Source of the DNA: JAAYTL01 sp031460505
GTDB lineage: Bacteria; Bacillota; Clostridia; Tissierellales; Tissierellaceae
Assembly: GCA_031460505.1 (NCBI GenBank)
Contig: JAVKTT010000003.1
Coordinates: forward strand, 1 to 64,000
Length of the DNA: 64,000 bases
Reading direction: 5' to 3'
Part shown: positions 52,705-62,189 of the stretch, in pieces
How the letters are laid out: every line of letters begins with the position of its first letter
Numbering within the stretch: position 1 is the first letter of the stretch
Notes under the pieces: model-generated
The model's database searches: none
What the model saw: only the letters and a program-made list of their open reading frames with translations
What the model was told of the DNA's origin: nothing
Translations under genes and position numbers: made by a program

Positions 52705-53514
52705 TTAATTAAATGACTTACCTATAATTTTTTTAATTACAATAATTAACAACAAGGATACTACCCCTACCAATACAATTGTACCTCCAGGTTTTAAATG
52801 GCCATAATATGAAATAAATAAACCAGTTATAGTAAAAAACACTGCTGATATAATAGAATAAATGACAGTTTGTTTATAACTCTTACCAAATTGCATACCA
52901 GTTGCTACTGGTACTACCATTAATGATGATACAATTAATGCTCCAACTGTTCTGGCAGCTATTGAGACCGTTACTGCTGTAAGGATTGTAAATATAAAGT
53001 TTACTGTATTAACAGGTATCCCTGCAAGTCTTGCAGATCTTTCATCCATTGACACATAAAAAAGTTCTTTATAAAGTAAGATAAAGGATAATAGTACTAC
53101 AATACTAATTCCTGTTACTAAATACAATTCAAAATCACTTATAGCCACTATACTTCCAAATAAAAAGCTGTTAAAATTAGCTGCATTTTTCACGAATCCT
53201 GACAGTACACCTGCAAGTCCAATTCCAGCAGACATTATAATCGCAATGGACATCTCAGCATATTTAGGAATTCTTTTTCGTATGAATTCTATCCCAAAAG
53301 CAGCTATTATTGATAATGCTATTGCTCCTAAAATTGGGTTTATACCCATTATAAGTCCTGCAGCAATTCCAGCTAGTGATGTATGAGATAGTGCATCACC
53401 TATCATAGATAATCTCTTTAATACTACTATTACACCTATGCAAGGAATAATAATCGCTAACATAATACCAACTAAAAATGCTTTTTGCATAAATGCATAT
53501 TCAAATATCTCCAT
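52705..53514 (-). CDS. znuB: Zinc ABC transporter permease
   Basis: 269 residues with eight to nine membrane segments, ABC-3 family: G-D-A-L-S-H-T-S-L-A-G-I-A near residue 38 and a second loop with S-S-L-M-V-V-P-V-A near 195. It forms the membrane channel with ZnuC for zinc import. Its ATG overlaps the znuC stop codon (TAATG), and AAGGAG lies nine bases upstream. Confidence 0.92.
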   Translation of the reverse strand: MEIFEYAFMQKAFLVGIMLAIIIPCIGVIVVLKRLSMIGDALSHTSLAGIAAGLIMGINPILGAIALSIIAAFGIEFIRKRIPKYAEMSIAIIMSAGIGLAGVLSGFVKNAANFNSFLFGSIVAISDFELYLVTGISIVVLLSFILLYKELFYVSMDERSARLAGIPVNTVNFIFTILTAVTVSIAARTVGALIVSSLMVVPVATGMQFGKSYKQTVIYSIISAVFFTITGLFISYYGHLKPGGTIVLVGVVSLLLIIVIKKIIGKSFN

Positions 53515-54257
53515 TAATCATCACTCCTTCTTGCATTTATAGAAGGATGTTTGTGTTTATGTGTTAATTCCATCTTAACATCATCTTTAGAAAGTTCAAC
53601 TAAAGTACCATTCTCTAAACAGAAGGTTCTCGATACAAATTTAGAAACTCTTTCTACATCATGGGTTACAATGAATATTGTTATGCCTAAACTTTTATTC
53701 AATTCTTCAATCAAGTTATAGAATGATTCAACTGTAGAATCATCAACACCTGTAGTTGGTTCATCTAAAATCAATATTTCAGGATCATGGACTAAAGCCC
53801 TTGCTAACAAAATACGTTGCTGCTGTCCTCCTGATAAATTTCCAATTAAGTGTTTAGAATACTGTGTCATGCCTACTAATTCTAGAGCTTGCCCAGTTTT
53901 TATTCTATGTTCTTTTTTAGGAAACTTCATTAAACCAATCTTAGAGAATAGATTAGCTTGAACAATTTCCTCTGCAGATGCTGGGAAACTATTTACTGAT
54001 TGCAGTCCATTTTGTGGCACATAGCCAACCCTATACCACTTCTTGATTTCTTTAGGATCTGTACCCAGTATTTTTATACTACCTTCCTTAGGAGTTAACT
54101 CCCCAAGTACAAGTTTAATAAGTGTACTCTTCCCCGCTCCATTTGAGCCAATTAGGGATACAAAATCACCTGTGTATATTGAGAAGTTGATTTCTCTTAG
54201 TATCATTTCTCCATTATAGGCAAAATTTAAATTTTTTACATCAATTATCTTTTCCAT
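53514..54257 (-). CDS. znuC: Zinc ABC transporter ATP-binding protein
   Basis: 247 residues. Walker A G-S-N-G-A-G-K-S-T near 38, signature L-S-G-G-Q-Q-Q-R near 142, Walker B I-L-I-L-D-E-P near 162 and switch His in V-T-H-D-V near 197. The C-terminus carries H-K-H-K-H-P, possibly metal-binding. It energises zinc uptake with ZnuB and ZnuA. AGAAGGTG precedes the ATG. Confidence 0.94.
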   Translation of the reverse strand: MEKIIDVKNLNFAYNGEMILREINFSIYTGDFVSLIGSNGAGKSTLIKLVLGELTPKEGSIKILGTDPKEIKKWYRVGYVPQNGLQSVNSFPASAEEIVQANLFSKIGLMKFPKKEHRIKTGQALELVGMTQYSKHLIGNLSGGQQQRILLARALVHDPEILILDEPTTGVDDSTVESFYNLIEELNKSLGITIFIVTHDVERVSKFVSRTFCLENGTLVELSKDDVKMELTHKHKHPSINARRSDD

Positions 54258-54285
54258 ATTGCACCTTCTAATCTAGAGTTATCGT

Positions 54286-55212
54286 CTATTGCAAAGCTTT
54301 TAATATTGCTTCAAGGTTTTTTCTCATAACCGAGAAGTAATCATCTCCATTTTCAAGTTCTTCATCACTTAATCCTTCTAAAGGATTTAAGACATCCACT
54401 ACTGCACCAGTTGCATCAGCTATTGTATTAGCAACCTTTGGACTTGCAAGTTCTTCAAAGAAAATTACCTTTATATTATTTTCATTTACAAAATTTATAA
54501 TTTCAGCCATTCTTCCAGGATTTGGTTCAGTATCAGGAGATAGGCCATCTATAGCAATTTGATTTAGCCCATATTCATTACATAAATAACTAAATGCTTT
54601 ATGGGACACTACAATGTCCTTATTTGATAAAGCTGAGAGTTTAGTTGCAAATTCTTCATTAAGTTTATCTAATTCCTTACTATATTTATCATAGTTTTCA
54701 TTATAATAATCCATATTATCTGGGTCCAATTGTACAAGAGCATCCTTAATGTTTTCCATTTGAATTTTTACATTTAATGGATTTGTCCAAACATGAGAAT
54801 CAAAGTCGCCATGATCATGACCATCATGGTCATCATCTTCACTTAGTAGTAAATCTATGCCTTGAGATGCTACTACTACGACCAATTCTTTATTTTCAAG
54901 ACTCTTTAAAACATCCTCTACCCAATGCTCCATTCCAGCACCATTGTACACAAACATATCTGCTTTTTCTAGATTCACTATATCTGAAGCAGCAGGTTCC
55001 CAATCATGGGGTTCTACTCCAGAAGGTACCATATTATAAACAGATATCTTATCTCCAGCTATCTTTGAGGTAAAATCATACATGGGATAAAAACTTGTAT
55101 AAACTTTTAGCTTCTCGTCATCATCTTCTTCTACAGTATTTCCACATCCAGTTATTCCTACTATTATAAATAGTAATAAAAGTAAAACGCTTATAGTTCT
55201 AAACTTCTTCAT
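54286..55212 (-). CDS. znuA: Zinc-binding lipoprotein of the Znu transporter
   Basis: 308 residues. Lipoprotein signal with lipobox G-I-T-G-C (Cys23). Cluster A-I binding protein: metal ligands in G-V-E-P-H-D-W-E near 70, an Asp/His-rich loop D-D-D-H-D-G-H-D-H-G with D-S-H-V-W near 135, H-K-A-F-S-Y-L near 205 and F-E-E-L near 275. The His-rich loop favours zinc over manganese. GGAGG precedes the ATG. First gene of znuA-znuC-znuB-zur. Confidence 0.94.
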   Translation of the reverse strand: MKKFRTISVLLLLLFIIVGITGCGNTVEEDDDEKLKVYTSFYPMYDFTSKIAGDKISVYNMVPSGVEPHDWEPAASDIVNLEKADMFVYNGAGMEHWVEDVLKSLENKELVVVVASQGIDLLLSEDDDHDGHDHGDFDSHVWTNPLNVKIQMENIKDALVQLDPDNMDYYNENYDKYSKELDKLNEEFATKLSALSNKDIVVSHKAFSYLCNEYGLNQIAIDGLSPDTEPNPGRMAEIINFVNENNIKVIFFEELASPKVANTIADATGAVVDVLNPLEGLSDEELENGDDYFSVMRKNLEAILKALQ

Positions 55213-55240
55213 AATTTCCTCCGTAATTAAAAATAGTTAA

Positions 55241-55255
55241 ATGCAATTGATTCGC
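55241..55255 (-). promoter_or_regulatory. Candidate Zur operator upstream of znuA
   Basis: Minus strand TGCGAAT-C-AATTGCA, a 7-1-7 imperfect inverted repeat with five of seven pairs matching, the layout of Fur/Zur boxes. It lies just after the predicted start of transcription. Inference from position and symmetry. Confidence 0.5.
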
Positions 55256-55265
55256 AACTACACTT

Positions 55266-55294
55266 AACTATATCATTCCCAATTTTATAGGTCA
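55266..55294 (-). promoter_or_regulatory. znuACB-zur promoter
   Basis: TTGACC at 55289-55294, 17 bp, TATAGT at 55266-55271. Confidence 0.8.
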
Positions 55295-55304
55295 ATAAAC
55301 AAGT

Positions 55305-55337
55305 TAAAAAAATTCCCCTAATTGGGGAATTTTTTTA
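55305..55337 (-). terminator. Terminator after prsA
   Basis: AATTCCCC-AATTA-GGGGAATT stem followed by TTTTTAAC on the minus strand; T-rich on the plus strand too. Confidence 0.85.
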
Positions 55338-55339
55338 TA

Positions 55340-56215
55340 TTAATCTAAGTATGTTGTTATTTCATATTCTTCTAACTTTTCTGCATACCACGCCATATAT
55401 GCGTCATATGATTTTGTTTGGAATATTGCATTTTTTACTTCTTCTGTATATTCTTCATAAACAGCTTCCTTGGCTTCTTTCTTATCTTCTAATTTGATTA
55501 TATGATAACCATAATTAGTTTTAACAGGATCGCTAATCTCTCCTACTTCAAGTGAGAAAGCAGCGTCAGAGAATTCTGGCAGCATTTTAGTTCTATTAAA
55601 ATACCCAAGATTTCCGCCTTGTTGACTATTAGTTGTATCTGTAGAATATTCCTTCGCTAATTCAGCAAAATCTTCACCAGCTTCTAATTTGCCTTTAACT
55701 TCTAAAGCTAAATCTTCAGTTTCTACTAATATATGACTTGCTTTTACTTGTTCTTCCTGATCAAAATTAGCTTTATTAGTTTCAAAATACTCTTTCATTT
55801 CATCTTCAGTAATATCAACATATGGCTCTAAAAGTGTTTCTATTTGAATATTACTTTTTATATTTTGTCTAATGTCGTCTAATGTTAGACCATAATTATC
55901 TAATTCATTTTGTAAAGCCTCATCACTACCATAAAAATCTTTCATTTCTTCAACATCAGCTTCTATTTCTTCATCTGATACAACTATATTATTTTTTTCT
56001 ACTTCTGATTGCATTATCTTATCAGCTATTATAACATCTAAAACTTGACTTCCATTTTGTTTAACTAACTCATCATAAAACTCAGATTTTGTAACCGTCA
56101 TATCTCCAACTTTAGCTACTACCTCATCTTTAGAAGAACCGTTGCTACATCCAACTGCAAACAAAGCTATAACTAATACTATAACAAATAATCCTATTCT
56201 TTTCTTACTTAACAT
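55340..56215 (-). CDS. prsA: PrsA/SurA-type foldase lipoprotein
   Basis: 291 residues. Lipoprotein signal with lipobox F-A-V-G-C (Cys23). SurA-like N-terminal helices (about 35-140), then a parvulin PpiC domain (about 150-245) with V-K-A-S-H-I-L-V, the G-G-N-L-G-Y-F loop and G-Y-H-I-I-K-L. It helps exported proteins fold outside the membrane. AAAGGAG precedes the ATG. Single gene with its own terminator. Confidence 0.92.
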   Translation of the reverse strand: MLSKKRIGLFVIVLVIALFAVGCSNGSSKDEVVAKVGDMTVTKSEFYDELVKQNGSQVLDVIIADKIMQSEVEKNNIVVSDEEIEADVEEMKDFYGSDEALQNELDNYGLTLDDIRQNIKSNIQIETLLEPYVDITEDEMKEYFETNKANFDQEEQVKASHILVETEDLALEVKGKLEAGEDFAELAKEYSTDTTNSQQGGNLGYFNRTKMLPEFSDAAFSLEVGEISDPVKTNYGYHIIKLEDKKEAKEAVYEEYTEEVKNAIFQTKSYDAYMAWYAEKLEEYEITTYLD

Positions 56216-56345
56216 GTGTTAACTCCTTTCGAATGAAATACCTCTTTATACTATAACATATTGAAAGATATTTTCATAATAATATCTATATCATCATAAC
56301 AATTAATTGTGGTTGTTTTGTGATAACTTTGTGTAAAAAAACAAA

Positions 56346-56816
56346 TTACTCTGTTTTACCTTTTTCTAAATTTAGTAATAATTCCTTAATATGAAGGCCG
56401 CCACCATACCCTACTAGTTTGCCATTTTTACCGATTACTCTATGACATGGTATAAATATTGATATAGGATTCCTATTGTTAGCTAGTCCCACTGCTCTAG
56501 GTGCCTTTGGATTACCTATCATTTCTGCAATTTCACCATAATATCTTGTCTCACCATAGGGAATTTCTTGTAGTGCATCCCAAACCTTTTGCTGAAACTC
56601 AGTCCCTATTGCTTTAAGTGGTAAATCAAATTCCTTCCTATTCCCAGTTAGATATTCGTCTAATTGCTTCTTTGCTTCCTTAATCAATGGTGTTTCTTTA
56701 ACTTGTGATTCCTCTAAATCCCACTCATTCTTAAAATATAAATTAGTGATAAAACTATCTTCTTCACCTAAACATATACTCCCAATTTCAGTTTCATAAA
56801 AGTAAATGTATTTCAC
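56346..56816 (-). CDS. ogt: Methylated-DNA--protein-cysteine methyltransferase
   Basis: 156 residues from GTG (GGGGGC upstream). The active-site motif I-P-C-H-R-V-I-G lies near residue 122, with the DNA-recognition helix region G-E-T-R-Y-Y-G-E-I-A near 90 and G-Y-G-G-G after the Cys. It repairs O6-alkylguanine by transferring the alkyl group to its own Cys. There is no Ada-type regulatory domain. Confidence 0.95.
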   Translation of the reverse strand: MKYIYFYETEIGSICLGEEDSFITNLYFKNEWDLEESQVKETPLIKEAKKQLDEYLTGNRKEFDLPLKAIGTEFQQKVWDALQEIPYGETRYYGEIAEMIGNPKAPRAVGLANNRNPISIFIPCHRVIGKNGKLVGYGGGLHIKELLLNLEKGKTE

Positions 56817-56880
56817 TATTTAGCCCCCTTGTTTATCCTAAATAATATGTATGATAATAAAAACATTCTACCATAAAAAC

Positions 56881-57384
56881 TTACATATTAGTTAAATAAT
56901 GTATAAGTTTATCTACAGCTTCATTTATAGCTCCATCATTAAGAATCTCAATGTCACTGTAATCTTTATAAAGATTATATCTCTTATCAAATATTTTATA
57001 TAATCTATCAGGGTCCTTTTTAAATAAAGGTCTACTCAAATCCATATCTTTCATAATACTATCTACAGGTCGATTTAAAAAAATAATTACTCTATCTTTC
57101 TTTAATAACTCCATATTCCCTTTTCTTTCTACAACCCCTCCACCAGTAGCGATGATCCTTGGTGATAAATCCACAATTTCAGATATTGACTGGTGTTCTA
57201 TACATCTAAAATAATCATCACCTTGTTTAAAAAGCTCTGCACTACTTTGGTTGTATTTATCTTTTATATAATCATCAACATCTATATATTCGCAATTTAA
57301 TTTCTGGGATAATAATCTAGATATGGTTGTCTTACCAGAGCCTGTCATGCCTATTAATGCAATATTTTTATTTTGTTTATTCAT
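56881..57384 (-). CDS. aroK: Shikimate kinase
   Basis: 167 residues. P-loop G-M-T-G-S-G-K-T-T near 12-20, D-V-D-D near 36, shikimate-binding F-R near 59 and G-G-G-V-V near 81. It phosphorylates shikimate in the chorismate pathway. The ATG overlaps the aroC stop by eight bases with GGAGG upstream inside aroC, so the two are coupled. Confidence 0.94.
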   Translation of the reverse strand: MNKQNKNIALIGMTGSGKTTISRLLSQKLNCEYIDVDDYIKDKYNQSSAELFKQGDDYFRCIEHQSISEIVDLSPRIIATGGGVVERKGNMELLKKDRVIIFLNRPVDSIMKDMDLSRPLFKKDPDRLYKIFDKRYNLYKDYSDIEILNDGAINEAVDKLIHYLTNM

Positions 57385-58468
57385 ATGATTTTGCCTCCAT
57401 TAATAAATCTAAAATCCCAATAGCTGTAACTGCATCAACTACAGGAACTGCCCTTTGTACTATACATGGATCATGTCTACCTTGTATACTTATGTTTGAA
57501 TCAAAACCTTTACGTATATCCACAGTCCTCTGCTTTTTACCTATGGATGAAGTAGGTTTAATTGCTGTTTTAAATATTATAGGCATGCCATTTGATATAC
57601 CACCTAATATTCCCCCATTGTTGTTAGTATAAGACTTTACATTTTCATCTTTCATATACATCTCATCATTTGCTTGGGACCCCTTCATGTTTGTAATTGA
57701 AAACCCACTTCCAAATTCAACACCTTTAACCCCAGGAATAGAGAATAATAACTTAGCCAAATGACCGTCCAATGTATCAAAATATGGCGAGCCTACTCCT
57801 GCTTTAAGATTTATAGCTGCTGTCTCAATAATTCCACCAACAGAATCTTTATCTTCCTTTGTTTCAAGGATTAATTCCTTCATCATCTGTCCCTTAGACT
57901 TATTTAATACTGGAAAATCACTATAATTTAGATTATTAATTGTTTCTTCACTGATATTTACATAATCAAAGCTTGAGTCATCTATATTAGCTATTGATTT
58001 AATATGGCTACCAATTAATATTTTATCTTGCCTCAATATTTCCTTGGCAATAGCCCCAGCAAATACAATAGGTGCTGTAAGCCTACCAGAGAAATGACCT
58101 CCACCTCTATAGTCATTAAATCCTTTGTATTTTACATATCCTGTATAATCAGCATGGGATGGTCTCATTAAATCTTTAATAGTATCATAATCTTTTGATT
58201 TCTTGTCTTCATTCCTAATTATAACGCATAGTGGCGTCCCAGTTGTTCTATCGTTAAAATACCCACTTAATATTTCAAACTCATCCTCTTCTCTTCTAGT
58301 AGTAGAGAGTTTATTCTTTCCTGGAGCCCTTCGTAATAATTCATGTCTGATATTATCCATGTTTAACTTAATTCCAGGTGGCAAACCATCTATATTTACA
58401 CCAATAGCAGTACCGTGGGACTCTCCAAATATTGAAATTTTTATATTGTTGCCAAATATGCTACCCAT
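57377..58468 (-). CDS. aroC: Chorismate synthase
   Basis: 363 residues. FMN-dependent last step to chorismate. Signatures: G-E-S-H-G-T-A-I-G near residue 14, R-P-S-H-A-D-Y-T near 103, Y-R-G-G-G-H-F-S-G-R near 120 and G-R-H-D-P-C near 328. AGGAGG precedes the ATG. Operon aroC-aroK; other aro genes are not in the window. Confidence 0.96.
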   Translation of the reverse strand: MGSIFGNNIKISIFGESHGTAIGVNIDGLPPGIKLNMDNIRHELLRRAPGKNKLSTTRREEDEFEILSGYFNDRTTGTPLCVIIRNEDKKSKDYDTIKDLMRPSHADYTGYVKYKGFNDYRGGGHFSGRLTAPIVFAGAIAKEILRQDKILIGSHIKSIANIDDSSFDYVNISEETINNLNYSDFPVLNKSKGQMMKELILETKEDKDSVGGIIETAAINLKAGVGSPYFDTLDGHLAKLLFSIPGVKGVEFGSGFSITNMKGSQANDEMYMKDENVKSYTNNNGGILGGISNGMPIIFKTAIKPTSSIGKKQRTVDIRKGFDSNISIQGRHDPCIVQRAVPVVDAVTAIGILDLLMEAKSYE

Positions 58469-58567
58469 AATTACCTCCTATTTACCGTAAGATGTCACTT
58501 TTTTCTTTCTTTATTATACCATTAAAATAAATAAGAAATCATGGTATAATGACAATGAGGTGATAAT

Positions 58568-58792
58568 TTGAAAGATTTAATCGAAAAAATAAATGAATTG
58601 GCCCAAAAATCTAAATCTGTAGGCCTTACCGAAGAGGAAAAAGAGGAACAACATAAATTAAGACAAGAGTATCTGCAAGTTTTTAGAGGAAATTTTAAAG
58701 AAACTCTTATGAATGTAAAGGTAGTAGATAAAATGGGTAACGATGTAACACCAGAAAAATTAATAAAAGAACAGAATAAAAAGAAAAATTAA
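58568..58792 (+). CDS. DUF896-family protein (YnzC-like)
   Basis: 74 residues from TTG (AGGTGA upstream). Two-helix motif L-T-E-E-E-K-E-E-Q-H-K-L-R-Q-E-Y followed by F-R-G-N-F and V-D-K-M-G-N-D-V-T-P, the DUF896 pattern. Small cytoplasmic proteins, one of them (YneB-region YnzC) linked to the SOS locus in Bacillus; function unclear. Divergent from aroC, with a terminator after it. Confidence 0.88.
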   Translation: MKDLIEKINELAQKSKSVGLTEEEKEEQHKLRQEYLQVFRGNFKETLMNVKVVDKMGNDVTPEKLIKEQNKKKN

Positions 58793-58828
58793 GGGAAACT
58801 TCTCAATTGAGAAATTTCCCTATTTTTT
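58793..58828. terminator. Terminator between DUF896 gene and tkt
   Basis: GGGAAACTTCTC-AATT-GAGAAATTTCCC stem (58793-58820) followed by TATTTTTT on the plus strand; probably also ends tkt transcripts. Confidence 0.85.
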
Positions 58829-60800
58829 ACATCATTTCTAATGCTTTTTCAACTACATTTTCAACTGTAAAGCCGAATTTTTCAAACAATAAATTGCCTG
58901 GTGCTGAAGCTCCAAAACCTTCCATTGCTATTACTTTACCATGTAGGCCTACATATTTATGCCATCCCAGTGGGCTACCTGCTTCAACTGCAAGTCTTTT
59001 AGTAACGTTCATTGGTAATACTTCTTCTTTATATTCATCAGATTGCTCTTCAAATAAATCCCATGAAGGCATACTTACTACTCTAACGCCTATACCTTTT
59101 TCTTCTAATACTTTAGATGCTTCATAAACTAATTGGACTTCTGAACCCGTACCTATTAGAATCATATCTAAATTGCCTTTTTCTTTTTTTATTACATATC
59201 CACCTTTTAGGGCATCCTTACCTGAGCCTTCTAAAAGAGGCAATGTTTGTCTTGAAAGTGCTAACCCAGTAGGTCCTGTCATTCTAGTAAGTGCTGTATA
59301 CCAACCAGCTGCTGTTTCTCTAGCATCACAAGGTCTAAACATTACAAAGTTTGGCATTGATCTAAACATAGCCAGTTGTTCAATAGGTTGATGAGTGGGA
59401 CCATCTTCTCCAACACCTATACTATCATGTGTCAACACATATGCAACTGGTAAATTCATAAGTGATGCAAGTCTCATAGAATGTTTCATATAATCACTAA
59501 ATATGAAGAATGTACCACCATATGGTCTTAGTCCACCATGTAGATACATACCATTTAGAATACCACCCATACCATGTTCTCTAACACCAAATCTCATATT
59601 GGAACCTTTATAGTTTTCAACTGAATAATCTTCTCTTTTATTCATATATGTCTTATTAGATGGGGCTAAGTCAGCTGAACCACCTATTAAGTTAGGTACT
59701 TTATCAGCTATTCTGTTGATAAGAATTCCTGATGCTTCCCTAGTTGAGACATTCTTTTCAAATCCCCAGAACTCTTCAGATTCTAGATAATCCATAGGTA
59801 ATTCCAAATCCATCCATGACTTAAATTCCTTAGCTAATTCTGGATATTTAGCTTTATATTCATCAAGTTTTTTATTCCATTCTTCATTTTGCTCTATACC
59901 TTTATTTACAAGTTCACTCATATATTCTCTAACATCTTGAGGTACTACAAAAGGTTCATCAGACCAATTGAAAAATTCTTTCATACCCTTCATATCTTCA
60001 GCTCCTAATGGTTCACCATGAGCTGAGTTTTTACCTTGTTTACTTGGACTTCCATATCCTATTTCAGTAGTTATCTTAATCAATGTAGGTTGAGATAAGT
60101 TTTTCTTTGCTAATTCAATTTTAGAGAAAATATCTTCTATATCATTTCCGTCTTTTACTTCAAGGGTTTGCCATCCAAATGCATCAAACCTCTTACTTAC
60201 ATCTTCTCTAAATGCTAAATCTGTGCTACCTTCAATTGTTATTGAATTTGAATCATATAGAACAATTAGTTTTCCTAGTCCTAAAGATCCAGCTAGAGAT
60301 GCTGCTTCATAGCCTATACCTTCCATCATACATCCGTCTCCTGCTATTACATACGTATAATGGTCTATAATATTACTATCTTCTTTATTAAAATGAGCAG
60401 CTAAATGAGTCTCAGCAATAGCCATACCTACAGCATTAGCCAATCCTTGACCCAATGGTCCAGTAGTTACCTCTACACCTACAGTATGGCCGTATTCTGG
60501 ATGACCTGGTGTTTTACTGTCTAGTTGTCTAAAATTCTTTAAATCATCACTTGTCAGACCATATTCAAATAGATGTAGTAATGAATAAATTAGTGCAGAA
60601 CCATGACCTGCTGAAAGAACGAATCTATCTCTATTTATCCAGTTTGGATTTTTAGGATTATGGTTCATAACCCTTCCCCAAAGTGTGTAAGCCATAGGTG
60701 CAGCGCCTAAAGGTAAACCAGGGTGTCCTGATTTAGCTTTCTCTATTGCTTCAGCAGATAAAACCCTAATGGCATTAATTGTTTTTTGCTCAATATTCAT
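58827..60800 (-). CDS. tkt: Transketolase
   Basis: 657 residues, full length. Thiamine-diphosphate enzyme of the pentose phosphate pathway. Diphosphate-binding motif G-D-G-C-M-M-E-G near 155, pyrimidine domain with catalytic Glu in R-F-G-V-R-E-H-G-M near 405, and H-D-S-I-G-V-G-E-D-G-P-T-H-Q-P near 460. It transfers two-carbon units between sugar phosphates. AAGGAG precedes the ATG. Followed on the minus strand by the shared terminator. Confidence 0.96.
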   Translation of the reverse strand: MNIEQKTINAIRVLSAEAIEKAKSGHPGLPLGAAPMAYTLWGRVMNHNPKNPNWINRDRFVLSAGHGSALIYSLLHLFEYGLTSDDLKNFRQLDSKTPGHPEYGHTVGVEVTTGPLGQGLANAVGMAIAETHLAAHFNKEDSNIIDHYTYVIAGDGCMMEGIGYEAASLAGSLGLGKLIVLYDSNSITIEGSTDLAFREDVSKRFDAFGWQTLEVKDGNDIEDIFSKIELAKKNLSQPTLIKITTEIGYGSPSKQGKNSAHGEPLGAEDMKGMKEFFNWSDEPFVVPQDVREYMSELVNKGIEQNEEWNKKLDEYKAKYPELAKEFKSWMDLELPMDYLESEEFWGFEKNVSTREASGILINRIADKVPNLIGGSADLAPSNKTYMNKREDYSVENYKGSNMRFGVREHGMGGILNGMYLHGGLRPYGGTFFIFSDYMKHSMRLASLMNLPVAYVLTHDSIGVGEDGPTHQPIEQLAMFRSMPNFVMFRPCDARETAAGWYTALTRMTGPTGLALSRQTLPLLEGSGKDALKGGYVIKKEKGNLDMILIGTGSEVQLVYEASKVLEEKGIGVRVVSMPSWDLFEEQSDEYKEEVLPMNVTKRLAVEAGSPLGWHKYVGLHGKVIAMEGFGASAPGNLLFEKFGFTVENVVEKALEMM

Positions 60801-60867
60801 CTTCTAGTCTCCTTTATATACATTATCACTTAATACTTTACCTAATTTATATCTAAAAATCAATCTT

Positions 60868-62154
60868 CTATCTATTAACTAAATCCTTAGCACGCTTTTC
60901 AGCCATATATTTTATTAACTCAACATCAAGACTCTTTATTTCTCTATTTTCCATAATTATCTTGCCATCTACTATAACCGTATCTACATCAGTTCCATGA
61001 GCAGTATAGCTAATAGCTGAAACTAGATTATGTCTTGGATAGAAATGTGGTTTGTCTAAATCTATTAAAATTATATCAGCTTTTTTACCTACTTCAAGTG
61101 AACCTATTTCTTTATCCCAATTTAAAGCCTTTGCACCATTAATAGTTGCCATCTTAATTGCAGATAATGCTGGCACAGATAATGCATCCATGTTCACTGC
61201 TTTATTAACTATAGATGCTAAGTTTATCTCTTCAAACATATCTAAATTGTTATTGCTTGATGATCCATCAGTTCCTAATGCTACTGATATGCCTTTCTTA
61301 AGCATCTTGTCAATTGGAGCAAAACCAGACGCTAATTTTAGATTGCTTGTAGGATTATTTACTGGATAAACATTATGCTTTAATAGTATATCCATGTCTT
61401 CATCATCTAAATGAACGCAGTGGGCAGCAATTGTATGGATATCAAAGAATCCTAAATCTTCCAGGTACTTAACTGGTGACTTACCGTAAGCTTTAAAACT
61501 ATCTTCTACTTCAATTTTCGTCTCAGATAGATGAATATTTAATCCTGTATTTAAATCTCTTGCTAAGTCAATACATTTTATTAGAAATTCACTATCAGAG
61601 GTATAGATAGCATGAGGAGCTACCATTACCTTGATTCTACCATTGCCTTTTCCATGCCAATTTTGATAAAGCTCTCTGGTTTCATTAAGTTTCTCATCAG
61701 AATTTGCTCCAGCTGTCATTCCTCTAGTCAAGACACCTCGCATGCCAGATTGATCTAATCCTTTAGCTACTGCATCCATAAAGTCATACATATCACAAAA
61801 TGTTGTAGTACCTGATTGTATCATCTCTACCATACTTAACAATGAACCCCAATATATATCTTCAGAATTCATCTTGGCCTCTATAGGCCATATCTTATCA
61901 TTTAACCAACTTTGTAATGGCATATCATCAGCATAATTTCTAAGTAGAGACATACCTATATGTGTATGAGAGTTTACTAGCCCTGGCATTGCAAGTTTAT
62001 TCTTGCCATCTATTACTCTATGAATCTCCCTATTTTCAATATCATTACCGATATATTCTATCTTATCATCTACTATTAAAATATTAGAGTTAAATATATC
62101 AGTGTCATTTCCATCCATAGGTAATATATCTATGTTTTTTATTAAAATATTCAT
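60868..62154 (-). CDS. mtaD: 5-methylthioadenosine/S-adenosylhomocysteine deaminase
   Basis: 428 residues. Metal-dependent amidohydrolase: L-V-N-S-H-T-H-I-G near 60 (first metal His pair), H-L-S-E-T near 210, A-A-H-C-V-H near 240 and G-T-D-G-S-S-S-N-N near 295. The W-P-I-E and M-S-L-L-R segments are typical of the MtaD group. It deaminates SAH and MTA to clear products of SAM metabolism. AGGAG precedes the ATG. Substrate within the family is inferred. Confidence 0.9.
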   Translation of the reverse strand: MNILIKNIDILPMDGNDTDIFNSNILIVDDKIEYIGNDIENREIHRVIDGKNKLAMPGLVNSHTHIGMSLLRNYADDMPLQSWLNDKIWPIEAKMNSEDIYWGSLLSMVEMIQSGTTTFCDMYDFMDAVAKGLDQSGMRGVLTRGMTAGANSDEKLNETRELYQNWHGKGNGRIKVMVAPHAIYTSDSEFLIKCIDLARDLNTGLNIHLSETKIEVEDSFKAYGKSPVKYLEDLGFFDIHTIAAHCVHLDDEDMDILLKHNVYPVNNPTSNLKLASGFAPIDKMLKKGISVALGTDGSSSNNNLDMFEEINLASIVNKAVNMDALSVPALSAIKMATINGAKALNWDKEIGSLEVGKKADIILIDLDKPHFYPRHNLVSAISYTAHGTDVDTVIVDGKIIMENREIKSLDVELIKYMAEKRAKDLVNR

Positions 62155-62189
62155 CTAAACAACTCCTACTTGTGTTATTCTATTCAAAT

